Shown in pieces: positions 22,578 through 30,528 of a stretch of DNA of 64,000 bases; the first letter of the stretch is position 1; every line of letters begins with the position of its first letter. The notes beneath the pieces were generated by a model. It had not been told where the DNA came from. It was given only the letters and a program-made list of their open reading frames with translations, and made no database searches. Source of the DNA: Solimonas marina (lineage in GTDB: Bacteria > Pseudomonadota > Gammaproteobacteria > Nevskiales > Nevskiaceae); contig NZ_JAAVXB010000001.1 of the NCBI RefSeq assembly GCF_012241385.1, forward strand, positions 372,001-436,000, given 5' to 3'. Made by a program: the position numbers and the translations under genes.

Positions 22578-23189
22578 TCAGCGCGTTGCGGCCGCCGCTG
22601 CACACAGGGCGCGGGCGGACGCCAGCAGCACGTCGGTCGCTTCATTCGGCGCCAACAGACCGGCACTGACGAAAGCGCCATTGACCAACAGCGCCAGCTG
22701 CGCGCCAAGCTGCTCGGGGCGTGCCACCTTCATGCGCCGAGCAAGGGCCTCCAGGCGCTCGCGCAAGGCACGCATGTGCGCGCGTGACACTGCGCGCGCG
22801 GGATGGTCCGGCTCGGCGAACTCGGCGGCGGCGTTGATCTGCGGGCAACCGCGGTAGTTCGACCGCGCCAGCCGCTCGCCGATCCAGCGCATGTGCGCCT
22901 CCAGTTCGGCCCGCGGATCGTCGGCGTGTGCGCGCGCCACCTCGTCCCATAGCGACCAGAACTCTTGGTCCTCGCGCTCGAGGAACGCCGCGATCAGATC
23001 GTCCTTTTGCGGAAAGTGGCGATAGAGGCTGGTTTTGGCGACGCCGGCCTCCTGGATGATCAGGTCGACGCCGACGGCGCGGACGCCCCGCCGATAAAAC
23101 AGGTCGGAGGCCGTCTTGAGGATGTGCTCGCGCAGATCCTGCGGCTTGGCTGCGCGTGCGCTCCGGGCGCTGGGGGTCGGGGTCGCCAT
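22578..23189 (-). CDS. TetR/AcrR-family transcriptional regulator
   Basis: A 203-residue repressor-type protein. The N-terminal helix-turn-helix (about 20-65: LREHILKTASDLFYRRGVRAVGVD, then AGVAKTSLYRHFPQKDDLI) is typical of the family. The C-terminal ligand-binding domain carries NYRGCPQINAAAEF, seen in the AcrR-like subgroup with a cysteine near the ligand pocket. The ATG at 23189 is preferred to a GTG at 23201 because of GGAG spacing. Two matching palindromes in the divergent intergenic region (23224-23270) are probable operators. The target is most likely the adjacent reductase and isocitrate-lyase-like genes plus itself. Confidence 0.9.
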   Translation of the reverse strand: MATPTPSARSARAAKPQDLREHILKTASDLFYRRGVRAVGVDLIIQEAGVAKTSLYRHFPQKDDLIAAFLEREDQEFWSLWDEVARAHADDPRAELEAHMRWIGERLARSNYRGCPQINAAAEFAEPDHPARAVSRAHMRALRERLEALARRMKVARPEQLGAQLALLVNGAFVSAGLLAPNEATDVLLASARALCAAAAATR

Positions 23190-23223
23190 GGTCGAGATCA
23201 CTCCGAGGTCGTGCTTGACATGA

Positions 23224-23239
23224 TACAGACCGGTCTGTA
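23224..23239. promoter_or_regulatory. TetR operator 1 (perfect palindrome)
   Basis: TACAGACCGGTCTGTA is a perfect 16-base palindrome in the divergent promoter region of the TetR gene. Its core is identical to that of the second operator, and the two centres are 29 bases apart, close to three helical turns, so both sites face nearly the same side of the DNA. Confidence 0.85.
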
Positions 23240-23250
23240 CTTTTCATAAC

Positions 23251-23270
23251 GATACAGACCGGTCTGTATC
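23251..23270. promoter_or_regulatory. TetR operator 2 (perfect palindrome)
   Basis: GATACAGACCGGTCTGTATC is a perfect 20-base palindrome that repeats the core of operator 1. It ends 19 bases before the GTG start of the reductase gene, so repressor bound here would block its promoter or early transcription. Confidence 0.88.
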
Positions 23271-23289
23271 TTTCATGGGAGGAGAATGC

Positions 23290-24303
23290 GTGCAAGCCAG
23301 GACTGAAACAGGAGACGCCGCCGTGGCGGTTTATGGCGCCAGCGGCCACACCGGGGCGTTTGTCGTCGCAGAGCTGCGCCGCCGAGGGATCCCGACGATC
23401 GCGGTGGGCCGTCGTCCCGCCGGACTGGCCGGCGGCATCGCAGCGCGCGTCGCTGCCATCGACGACCCGGCGGCGCTCGATGCGGCATTGGCGGATTGCG
23501 CGGTGGTCATCAACTGCGCCGGACCGTTCCTCGACACCGCGTCGCCCCTGATCGATGCCGCCTTGCGAGTCGCCTGCTCGTACATCGATGTCACCGCCGA
23601 GCAGGCCAGCGCCCAGCGCACATTCGCTGACTACGATGCGGCCGCGCACAGGGCGGGAATCACCGTGATCCCGGCGGCGGGCTTCTACGGCGGCTTGGCC
23701 GACCTGCTGGCATCGGCTCTGGCGGGCGACGACGCCACCGACGCCGTCGACACCGCCGTTGCCCTCGATCGCTGGTGGCCGACACCCGGGACCCGGCGCA
23801 CCGGCGAACGCAACTGCGTACCGCGTGTGGTGGTCGAGAACGGGAGCTTGGCGCCAATCCCGACGGTGCCGGCGATCGTCGACTGGGCGTTCGGGTCGAC
23901 GGACGGCACGCAAGCCGTCGTCGAGATGCCGTTTTCGGAAATCATCACCATCGCCCGCCACCTCGGCGCGCGCCGCGTGCACAGCTACCTCAACGCGTCC
24001 GCGCTCGACGAGGTCAGCAGCTCGGGCACGGCGGCGCCGACGGCGGTCGATGCGCTCGGTCGCTCCGCGCAACGGTTCGTCATGGACGTCGTGGTGTCCG
24101 ACCGCAACGGCGCGCGCCGCGGTCGCGCGCGGGGTCAGGACATCTATGCCGTGTCGGCACCCATCGTCGTCGAGGCCGCCGCACGCCTGCGCAAGCCCGG
24201 CACGCATCGCCGCGGCGCGCTGTCGCTGGCCCAGGCCTTCGATGCGTGCGAATTCCTGCACGCCCTTTCATCCGCCGTCACGGTCGACTTCGATCACGCG
24301 TGA
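23290..24303 (+). CDS. NAD(P)-binding saccharopine-dehydrogenase-like reductase
   Basis: A 337-residue protein with an N-terminal Rossmann fold (VYGASGHTGAFVVAELRRRG, about residues 12-32) and the domain layout of the saccharopine dehydrogenase / trans-acting enoyl reductase group. VINCAGPF and YIDVTAEQ are conserved in that group. The GTG at 23290 is chosen because a strong GGAGGAG ribosome site precedes it; an ATG at 23275 lies too close to the operator. It probably reduces a C=C or C=O bond with NAD(P)H, but the substrate is unknown. It faces the TetR regulator across twin operators and is followed 50 bases later by an isocitrate-lyase-like gene, likely the same operon. Confidence 0.8.
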   Translation: MQARTETGDAAVAVYGASGHTGAFVVAELRRRGIPTIAVGRRPAGLAGGIAARVAAIDDPAALDAALADCAVVINCAGPFLDTASPLIDAALRVACSYIDVTAEQASAQRTFADYDAAAHRAGITVIPAAGFYGGLADLLASALAGDDATDAVDTAVALDRWWPTPGTRRTGERNCVPRVVVENGSLAPIPTVPAIVDWAFGSTDGTQAVVEMPFSEIITIARHLGARRVHSYLNASALDEVSSSGTAAPTAVDALGRSAQRFVMDVVVSDRNGARRGRARGQDIYAVSAPIVVEAAARLRKPGTHRRGALSLAQAFDACEFLHALSSAVTVDFDHA

Positions 24304-24353
24304 TCGCGCCGCGACCGGCCATCCCGACACCACCGACACGAGAGACCGATTCC

Positions 24354-25133
24354 ATGCAGCAGAACGAACGCGCACGCCAGCTGGCCGCGCTGCACATCAA
24401 GGGCGATCCGCTCGCGCTCTACAACGCCTGGGACGCCGGCAGCGCGCGCGCAATCGCCAGCGCCGGCGCCGCGGTCATCGCCACCAGCAGCTGGGCGGTG
24501 GCCGCCGCGCATGGCTACGAGGACGGCGAAGCGCTGCCGCTGCCGCTCGCCGAGCAAATCGTCGGGCGCATCGTCGCCGCGGTCGATGTGCCGGTGACGG
24601 TCGATGTCGAAGGCGGCTACAGCGACGACCCGGACCGTTGCGCCGAAAACGTCGCGCGCTTTGTCGATCAAGGCGTCGCGGGCATCAACTTCGAGGACCG
24701 CATCGTCTCCGGCACCGGTCTGTATTCGACCGCCGCGCATGCCGCACGCATTCGCGCGATCCGGCGCATGGCGGATGCGCGCGGCATCGCCTTGTTCATC
24801 AATGCGAGAAGCGATCTGTTCTTCGACGGCCGCGCACCGACGCCAGCAACGCTGGCCGAAGCCCAGGCCCGCGCACGTGCTTATGCCGACGCCGGTGCAT
24901 CCGGTTATTTCGTGCCCGGGCTGATCGACCTCGACGTGATCGCAACGCTGTGCGCGTCCATCGATCTGCCGCTCAACGTCATGACGATGCCGGGCCTGGC
25001 CGACGCCGACACCCTGGCGGCTGCGGGTGTCGCGCGCATCAGTCACGGTCCTGGCGCCTACCTCGAGGCGATGCGCGCGTTGCGCAGCGACGCGGCGTCG
25101 GTTTATGGCACCGGCGCCGACGCACAGGCCTGA
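24354..25133 (+). CDS. isocitrate lyase / PEP mutase superfamily protein
   Basis: A 259-residue single-domain TIM-barrel protein of the isocitrate lyase/phosphoenolpyruvate mutase family. The typical motifs are present: LYNAWDAGSARAI, VDVEGGYSDDP (metal-site aspartate/glutamate), GINFEDRI and NARSDLFF. The isocitrate-lyase KKCGH catalytic loop is absent, so it is not a true isocitrate lyase. Relatives cleave or hydrolyse 2-oxo or phosphono acids such as oxaloacetate or 2-methylisocitrate. The exact reaction is unknown. It lies behind the TetR-controlled reductase. Confidence 0.85.
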   Translation: MQQNERARQLAALHIKGDPLALYNAWDAGSARAIASAGAAVIATSSWAVAAAHGYEDGEALPLPLAEQIVGRIVAAVDVPVTVDVEGGYSDDPDRCAENVARFVDQGVAGINFEDRIVSGTGLYSTAAHAARIRAIRRMADARGIALFINARSDLFFDGRAPTPATLAEAQARARAYADAGASGYFVPGLIDLDVIATLCASIDLPLNVMTMPGLADADTLAAAGVARISHGPGAYLEAMRALRSDAASVYGTGADAQA

Positions 25134-25174
25134 CGCCCTCAAGGGCGTGGCAAAGCAAGAGCGCCCACACGCTC

Positions 25175-26197
25175 CTAGCCCGCCGCGAGTGCCTCGGCCA
25201 GTGCCAGGACCGACAGCGGCGCCGAGCCCTCCGCCTTGTTGCCGAGGGTGACGTAGGCGGCGTGGCCGGCGGTCGTGGTGCCGGCGATCACACGCGCCAG
25301 TGTCGCGCGGGTCTCAGGGTCGGGGTCGACCAGCGCGTTGAAGTCGCCGTACAGACGCTTGGCCGCCTCATAGCCATAGACGCCGTGGCGTCGATGCAGA
25401 TTCCAGCGGCAAACCAGCGGTCCGGGCCAGAGCGCACGCAGCACCGGCAGCTGTGCTTCGATCGGCGGCATCTTGGCGTGCAGACCGAGGCAATAGGTGG
25501 CGCCGGCCTCACGCAGCGTTTGCGCGAACGCCGGGCTCAGCCACTCGGCATTGCGGACTTCGACCGCCAACACTGCGCCGGGCGCGCGCTCATGCAGCGG
25601 CGGCAACGCGCGCAGCATCGCGCCGAGCCGCTGCAGCAGCGCCGGTAGATCGTGCAGCATCGCATCCGGCAGCGGGCTGAGCTGGAAGACCAGCGCGCCC
25701 AGCTTGCCGCGCAAGCCGTCGAGTAGCGGCTCGGCGCAGAGCTGCACGGCGAGTTGCGGATCGAGAAAGCCCGGATTCCATTCCTGGCCACGGCCGGACT
25801 CGTCGCGGCGCAAGGCGTCGGCGACCAGGCCCGGCGCTTTGACGACGAAGCGAAAGTCGTCCGGCACCTGCTGCGCGTATGCCGCGTACTGGCCGGCGTC
25901 GAGCGGCTGGTAGAACGCGCGATCGAGACTGACCGTGCGCAGCAGGGGATGTTGCGCATAGGCGCGCAGGCCCTGCTTGGCCAGCTTCTGCGTCGAATAG
26001 TCCTGCGCCCAGACGCTGCCGACCCAGCCCGGATAGCTCCACGACGACGTGCCGAGCCGCAGTGACGCCGGCAGCGCCTCGCGCAGCAGCCGCAAGTCTG
26101 CGCCATGCGCGGCCGGCTCGACGCCACGCGCGCGACGCGCAGCGGACGCCGGCGCCGCGGGCGCGGGTTCGTCGTCGGGAAACAGCGAATCCTGCAT
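25175..26197 (-). CDS. DUF72 family protein
   Basis: A 340-residue protein with the DUF72 TIM-barrel-like domain from about residue 45. It shows the family motifs LGTSSWSYPGW, FRFVVKAPG, LGALVFQLSPLP, VEVRNAEWL and CRWNLHRRHGVYGYEAAKRLYGDF. The first 40 residues are alanine/arginine rich and probably unstructured. The family is widespread (E. coli YecE) with no established function; a nuclease or sugar-related role has been suggested only by fold. It ends 41 bases from the isocitrate-lyase-like gene, tail to tail, and starts 8 bases after the preceding ArsC-like gene, so it is the second gene of a two-gene operon. Confidence 0.9.
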   Translation of the reverse strand: MQDSLFPDDEPAPAAPASAARRARGVEPAAHGADLRLLREALPASLRLGTSSWSYPGWVGSVWAQDYSTQKLAKQGLRAYAQHPLLRTVSLDRAFYQPLDAGQYAAYAQQVPDDFRFVVKAPGLVADALRRDESGRGQEWNPGFLDPQLAVQLCAEPLLDGLRGKLGALVFQLSPLPDAMLHDLPALLQRLGAMLRALPPLHERAPGAVLAVEVRNAEWLSPAFAQTLREAGATYCLGLHAKMPPIEAQLPVLRALWPGPLVCRWNLHRRHGVYGYEAAKRLYGDFNALVDPDPETRATLARVIAGTTTAGHAAYVTLGNKAEGSAPLSVLALAEALAAG

Positions 26198-26205
26198 CGA
26201 CCGCT

Positions 26206-26562
26206 TCAGGTCTTCAGGCGCGCGACGATCGCATCCTCGTCGACCTTGGCGAAGCCGACCGACAGCGTGCCGTCACGGTCGATCACCGGCCGCTTGACCA
26301 GCGACGGTTCGCGCGCCAGCAGCGCCGCGGCATTGGCGGCGCTCAGGCCGTCGCGCGTCGCATCGTCGAGCTTGCGCCAGGTCGTGCCTTTGCGGTTGAC
26401 GACGACGTCGACACCCAGCGCGTCGATCCAGGCCTGCGCGCATTCGCGACTCAAACCATCCGCCTTGAAATCGTGAAAGCGGTAGGCCAGGCCCTCGTCG
26501 TCGAGGCGCCGGCGTGCGCGCTGCACGGTGTCGCAATTCTTGATGCCGTAAAGCGTGATCAT
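26206..26562 (-). CDS. ArsC/Spx family protein (YffB-like)
   Basis: A 118-residue thioredoxin-fold protein. The redox cysteine is C10 in LYGIKNCDTVQRAR. The family's NRKGTTWRKL segment and the RPVI element (LVKRPVIDRDG) are present. The pattern is that of E. coli YffB rather than of true arsenate reductases. Its role is probably glutathione-linked thiol chemistry, but this is not established for the family. The DUF72 gene follows after 8 bases. Confidence 0.88.
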   Translation of the reverse strand: MITLYGIKNCDTVQRARRRLDDEGLAYRFHDFKADGLSRECAQAWIDALGVDVVVNRKGTTWRKLDDATRDGLSAANAAALLAREPSLVKRPVIDRDGTLSVGFAKVDEDAIVARLKT

Positions 26563-26623
26563 CGGTGTCGGCTCCGCCCGTCGAGATGCAAAGGCGCGCA
26601 GCTTAACGAAAGCGGCGCCGCGC

Positions 26624-27073
26624 TCACTTCCAGATCAGCGAGACCTGTGCGGTCTTGCCGGGCACCAGCGTCGCCTCGGCGTCGCGCTCCTGATCACGGC
26701 AGCGCGCGCGGATGCGGTAGCGGCCAGGCGGCAAGTCGGCCAGCAGATACGGGCCATCGGTGGTGACATCCAGCACCGCGATGCCGCTGGCGTCGGTCAC
26801 CGTGACCGGCGCCGATGCCAGGAATACCGCGTGGCCGTCCTCGACCGCCGACAGCGTCACCGCCAGCGCATAGCGAGCGGTCGCCGCGCGGATCGCCGCC
26901 GATTCGTCGGCACCGACACCGCCGCTCAGATACGGCACGCCGCCCTGCGTCTGTACCGCCGGCAAGGCCGAATCGGTCGACGCAGTGGTGGTTCCGTCCG
27001 GCGCCGGCATCGCATGGACGCTATACGCCGCCAATATCGCGCCGCACAGCGGCGCACCCCACTCCGTTTTCAT
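26624..27073 (-). CDS. hypothetical secreted protein with carboxypeptidase-regulatory-like domain
   Basis: A 149-residue protein with a signal peptide (MKTEWGAPLCGAILAAYSVHA) followed by a linker and one beta-sandwich domain. That domain's end (VTDASGIAVLDVTTDGPYLLADLPPG, RYRIRA, then QVSLIW) matches the carboxypeptidase-regulatory-like / transthyretin-like fold that is often used for periplasmic protein or peptidoglycan contact. The ATG at 27073 has a good GGAGGGGG ribosome site. No enzymatic motif is seen. It is transcribed divergently from the transglutaminase-like gene, with 495 bases between them. Confidence 0.72.
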   Translation of the reverse strand: MKTEWGAPLCGAILAAYSVHAMPAPDGTTTASTDSALPAVQTQGGVPYLSGGVGADESAAIRAATARYALAVTLSAVEDGHAVFLASAPVTVTDASGIAVLDVTTDGPYLLADLPPGRYRIRARCRDQERDAEATLVPGKTAQVSLIWK

Positions 27074-27568
27074 CGCCCCCCTCCGACGTCCTGTCGAACC
27101 GAGAGCATGCGCAAATCGCCGACGGCTGACCACGGGTTCCGGCGTGCCGCTCGATGGAGGAACAAGGCTTGCTTGCAAGCCGAATCGTGCCGGGATTTCG
27201 TCATTTGGCGACGTAATCCCGGCACTTGGCGACGACTCTTCGACGCATGCGCTCGGCAGGGGCGATGCCGGTGTTGGCATTCGTCGGCCGCAGCCAACCG
27301 TTCGTAGTGACGCGCGTATTTCCGACACGCAAACCGCCCGCTTGCCGACGCGCGGCCACGCCGCCCGCCGCGGCCCGCAATCGCCTGATCGTGCGTGTCT
27401 TTTCCTTGCAGCCGCCAAAGCTGTGGTGCGCTGCCCTGCGGTGTATCCCCGATACGCAGGCCGATGCTGCAGAACGTCCCCGACAGCCGATGCCCGACCG
27501 AACCCGGGCCAGGTCGCACAAGCCTTGGAGCGCGCGGTGGACCGATTCCGCAGACGAGTGCGCGCGAC
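27074..27568. other. divergent intergenic region with two inverted repeats
   Basis: No gene is seen in these 495 bases. Two palindromic elements stand out: GGCTTGC-TT-GCAAGCC at 27166-27181, and GTGCCGGGATT at 27187-27197 paired with AATCCCGGCAC at 27215-27225. A nine-base direct repeat TTGGCGACG occurs at about 27205 and 27226, inside and next to the second element. The cluster could be operators for the flanking divergent genes or a small structured RNA. Confidence 0.4.
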
Positions 27569-28546
27569 ATGGACGCCGAGATTCCACGCTCCCCCGAAGA
27601 CTTCCACGATGCTCAGCGCCGGCAGGGCTTCCCGACACGGCTGCGACGCGTCCTGATCGGGCTCGGAGTGATCGGCCTGAGCCTGGCCTGCGCTGCGGCC
27701 TTCGCTTCGGGCACCGATGAGGATGCGTCGCTGATTCCGGCGAGCATCCGCAGCAACGCGCCGGATCGCTTGTATACGCGCACGTCGATCGGCGACGACC
27801 GTTACCGCATCACGACCCGTTTCGACAGCTTCGACGGCGAGCCGCTGACCGTCGGATTCGAGCTGTCGCGCGACGCCAGCCGCGCATCGGTCCACGAGTT
27901 CGGCATCGGCGATGCGGAACTCGACGCCCTGCTCGCCGCCTGCCGACGCAGGGTCTGCGAGCAGGCCGACTTCGACCGTCGCACCAGCCAGTATTACCGC
28001 GCGCACGGCTTGCGCCTGCGCGAGGACGCGCAGCAGCGCACCCACCTGTTTGTCGATGTTGCACAGGCCGTCGAGCGCAACCGCGAGCGCGTGCGTCCCG
28101 TCGCGCAGGCACTGGAGGCGCTGGCCCGCGCACGCGGCGAAGACCGCGCCTGGACCATCGACGCCGCCGTCGCACTGGTCCAGTCGGGCCTGCTCTATCG
28201 CCAGCCGGCCGCTGCCGAGGATGGCCGCCGCATCCTCGGTTTCTACCCGCCGCCGCGCGCGCTCGAACGCGGCTACGGCGATTGCGACACCAAGGCCGCG
28301 CTGCTCGCAGCGATCCTGCAGAACCTCACCGACGCGCCGATCATCGGCGTGCATGTGCCGCATCACTATCTGCTCGGCATTGCCGGCAAGCCGGGCGCGG
28401 GCCAGGCGGCCTTGCGCTATGAAGGTCGTTCCTATGTGCTGGTCGAGGCTGCCGGCCCCGGCCGGCGCCGCCCCGGCTCGATCGCCCAGCCCACCGCACT
28501 GGCGCTCGCGCAGCCGCAGGGCGTGCGCATCGACCCGATGTTCTGA
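27569..28546 (+). CDS. membrane-anchored transglutaminase-like cysteine protein
   Basis: A 325-residue protein with an N-terminal hydrophobic segment (about 26-46, VLIGLGVIGLSLACAAAFA) that serves as signal or anchor. The C-terminal half is transglutaminase-like: the nucleophile cysteine C239 is in RGYGDCDTKAALLAAIL and the catalytic histidine pair H265/H266 in VHVPHHYLLGI. An acidic residue in VLVEAAGPG is a candidate third member. The family includes periplasmic proteases and amidases; no substrate is known. The ATG at 27569 gives a short cytoplasmic tail before the anchor. It is probably a single-gene unit. Confidence 0.78.
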   Translation: MDAEIPRSPEDFHDAQRRQGFPTRLRRVLIGLGVIGLSLACAAAFASGTDEDASLIPASIRSNAPDRLYTRTSIGDDRYRITTRFDSFDGEPLTVGFELSRDASRASVHEFGIGDAELDALLAACRRRVCEQADFDRRTSQYYRAHGLRLREDAQQRTHLFVDVAQAVERNRERVRPVAQALEALARARGEDRAWTIDAAVALVQSGLLYRQPAAAEDGRRILGFYPPPRALERGYGDCDTKAALLAAILQNLTDAPIIGVHVPHHYLLGIAGKPGAGQAALRYEGRSYVLVEAAGPGRRRPGSIAQPTALALAQPQGVRIDPMF

Positions 28547-28639
28547 GCCGCGCTGCTTCGGAAATTAAAAATATCTTCATGTGTACGCTCCCTGGAGGCG
28601 CCATCCGCGACTGAGGGATCGCCCGGTATAGCACGCACA

Positions 28640-28668
28640 ACATGAGTGTTATCTTGTAACACTCATGT
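28640..28668. promoter_or_regulatory. 12-base-arm perfect palindrome upstream of the S10 peptidase gene
   Basis: ACATGAGTGTTA (28640-28651) and TAACACTCATGT (28657-28668) are exact complements around a five-base loop, in an otherwise AT-richer stretch of the 276-base gap 28547-28822. No T run follows, so it reads as an operator for a dimeric repressor rather than a terminator. It lies about 155 bases before the S10 peptidase start. The regulator is unknown. Confidence 0.6.
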
Positions 28669-28822
28669 GGAAATTCCGGCTGTGCTTCACGCGCGAGATT
28701 GCGCACGCCGTCGGGGTGGCCGCATGAACTGATGCGGCTTCCGACTCGCGCCATTCCGTACGCCGACTGCGTGCGCCGGGGGACGAGGGTGCGGACCGCG
28801 CATCCGACAATCTGGAGCCCCC

Positions 28823-30415
28823 ATGCTGAAGCTACTCCCCGCTGTTGCACTGATCGCGGCCGCCGTCGCGACCACACCGGCGTTCGCCGACAAACCGCCC
28901 GCCAAAGACGCCAAGCCCGACGCCGCTGCACAGCAGCAGCCGGCCCCGCCGCCGGACAAGACGACGACCGGCAACGTCACGATCCGCGGCCAGCACATCA
29001 AGTACAAGGCCGTTGCCGGCACCATCGTGCTCGACGCCAAGGATCGCGACGATCAGGGCGGCCGTGGCGATGACAAGGACGCGCCGTCGGCGCACATGTT
29101 CTATGTCGCCTACTTCAAGGACAGCAAGGATGACGACAAGCGTCCGGTGACCTTCATCTACAACGGCGGCCCGGGTTCGTCGTCGTTGTGGCTGCACATG
29201 GGCGCGCTGTCGCCGCGCCGCGTCGAGACCGCAGACGATTCGCACACGCATGCCGCGCCGTACGATCTGGTCAACAACGACGACAGCATTCTCGACGCCA
29301 CCGACCTGGTCTTCATCGATGCGCCGGGCACCGGCTTCAGCCGCATCTACGGCAAGGACAAGGAAAAGGCCTATTACGGCGTCGACCAGGACGCGCAGGC
29401 GTTCGGCACCTTCATCACCAAGTTCCTGTCGAAGTACGGGCGCTGGAATTCGCCGAAGTACCTGTTCGGTGAGAGCTACGGCACGACGCGCTCGGCGCTG
29501 CTCGCCAACGTGCTCGAAACCGAGAAGAACATCGACCTCAACGGTGTGATCCTGCTGTCGCAGATCCTCAACTTCGACACCAGCATCGACGGCCCGGAAG
29601 GCAACCCGGGCATCGACCTGCCGTACGAGCTGGCACTGCCGACCTATGCGGCAACCGCGTGGTATCACCACAAGCTGGCGCAGCAGTCGGCCGATCTGCC
29701 GTCGCTGCTCAAGGAAGTCGAGCAGTTCGCGATGAGTGATTACGCCGAGGCGCTGTCCGAAGGCGCGATGATCGCACCGGAGCGCAAGCACGCCATCGCC
29801 GAGAAGATGCATGACTACACCGGGCTGCCGGTTGCCTACCTCGAGAAGGCCGACCTGCGCGTCAGCGGCGGCATGTTCGAGCAGACCCTGCTCGGCGCCA
29901 GCGGCGACGTCACCGGCCGCTTCGACACGCGCTTCTCCGGCCCGTCGATGGACCCGCTGGCCAAGGAGACCGAATACGATCCGCAGTCGGCGGCGATCAG
30001 CTCGGCCTATGTCTCGGCGTTCAACGACTACCTGCGCAAGGACCTCGAATACGGCCAGGACATGACGTACAAGCCGACGATCGACATCTGGCGCACCTGG
30101 GACTTCCAGCACAAGCCGCCTGGCGCACCGATCGCGTTGCCGCAGGCTGCCAATGTCTTGCCGGACCTGGCGCAGGCGATGATCTACAACCCGAACCTGA
30201 AGGTGATGCTCAACACCGGCTACTATGATCTGGCGACGCCGTTCTACGCCGCGATCTACGAGCTGCATCACCTGCCGATGCCGGCCGCGCTGCAGAAGAA
30301 CATTTCGTACGCGTTCTATCAGTCCGGGCACATGGTGTACGCGCACCCCGAGTCGCGGCACCAGCTGCATGACAACGTGACGGCGTTCATCGACAGCACG
30401 TCGAAGCAGAAGTAA
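28823..30415 (+). CDS. S10 family serine carboxypeptidase-like peptidase (secreted)
   Basis: A 530-residue protein of the S10 (carboxypeptidase Y-like) family, an alpha/beta hydrolase that removes C-terminal amino acids. A signal peptide (MLKLLPAVALIAAAVATTPAFA) is followed by a proline/alanine/lysine linker. The catalytic triad is S218 in FGESYG, D469 in GYYDLATPF and H503 in SGHMVY. The oxyanion segment YNGGPGSSS is intact. The bacterial members act in the periplasm or outside the cell. It appears monocistronic: a palindrome lies upstream and an intrinsic terminator directly follows. Confidence 0.92.
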   Translation: MLKLLPAVALIAAAVATTPAFADKPPAKDAKPDAAAQQQPAPPPDKTTTGNVTIRGQHIKYKAVAGTIVLDAKDRDDQGGRGDDKDAPSAHMFYVAYFKDSKDDDKRPVTFIYNGGPGSSSLWLHMGALSPRRVETADDSHTHAAPYDLVNNDDSILDATDLVFIDAPGTGFSRIYGKDKEKAYYGVDQDAQAFGTFITKFLSKYGRWNSPKYLFGESYGTTRSALLANVLETEKNIDLNGVILLSQILNFDTSIDGPEGNPGIDLPYELALPTYAATAWYHHKLAQQSADLPSLLKEVEQFAMSDYAEALSEGAMIAPERKHAIAEKMHDYTGLPVAYLEKADLRVSGGMFEQTLLGASGDVTGRFDTRFSGPSMDPLAKETEYDPQSAAISSAYVSAFNDYLRKDLEYGQDMTYKPTIDIWRTWDFQHKPPGAPIALPQAANVLPDLAQAMIYNPNLKVMLNTGYYDLATPFYAAIYELHHLPMPAALQKNISYAFYQSGHMVYAHPESRHQLHDNVTAFIDSTSKQK

Positions 30416-30427
30416 GCGGAACGACGA

Positions 30428-30456
30428 AGCCCCGGCGCAACGCGCCGGGGCTTTTT
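30428..30456 (+). terminator. intrinsic terminator of the S10 peptidase gene
   Basis: Eleven-base perfect arms (AGCCCCGGCGC at 30428-30438, complement at 30442-30452) close a three-base loop and are followed by a run of T. It lies 13 bases after the stop codon. Confidence 0.92.
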
Positions 30457-30528
30457 CTATGGGCGCGAACCGGGCCCGTTACGAAGTTTGGATCAGCGGC
30501 GCCAGTGGCAATGCAGGGATGCGCCTCG

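Noticed and set aside
24354-25133. True isocitrate lyase (glyoxylate shunt)
   Set aside because: The KKCGH catalytic motif is missing and the protein is half the size.
26624-28366. 580-codon minus-strand frame covering the transglutaminase gene
   Set aside because: Only the last 149 codons, starting at the ATG with a good ribosome site at 27073, look like a protein; the rest is antisense to 27569-28546.
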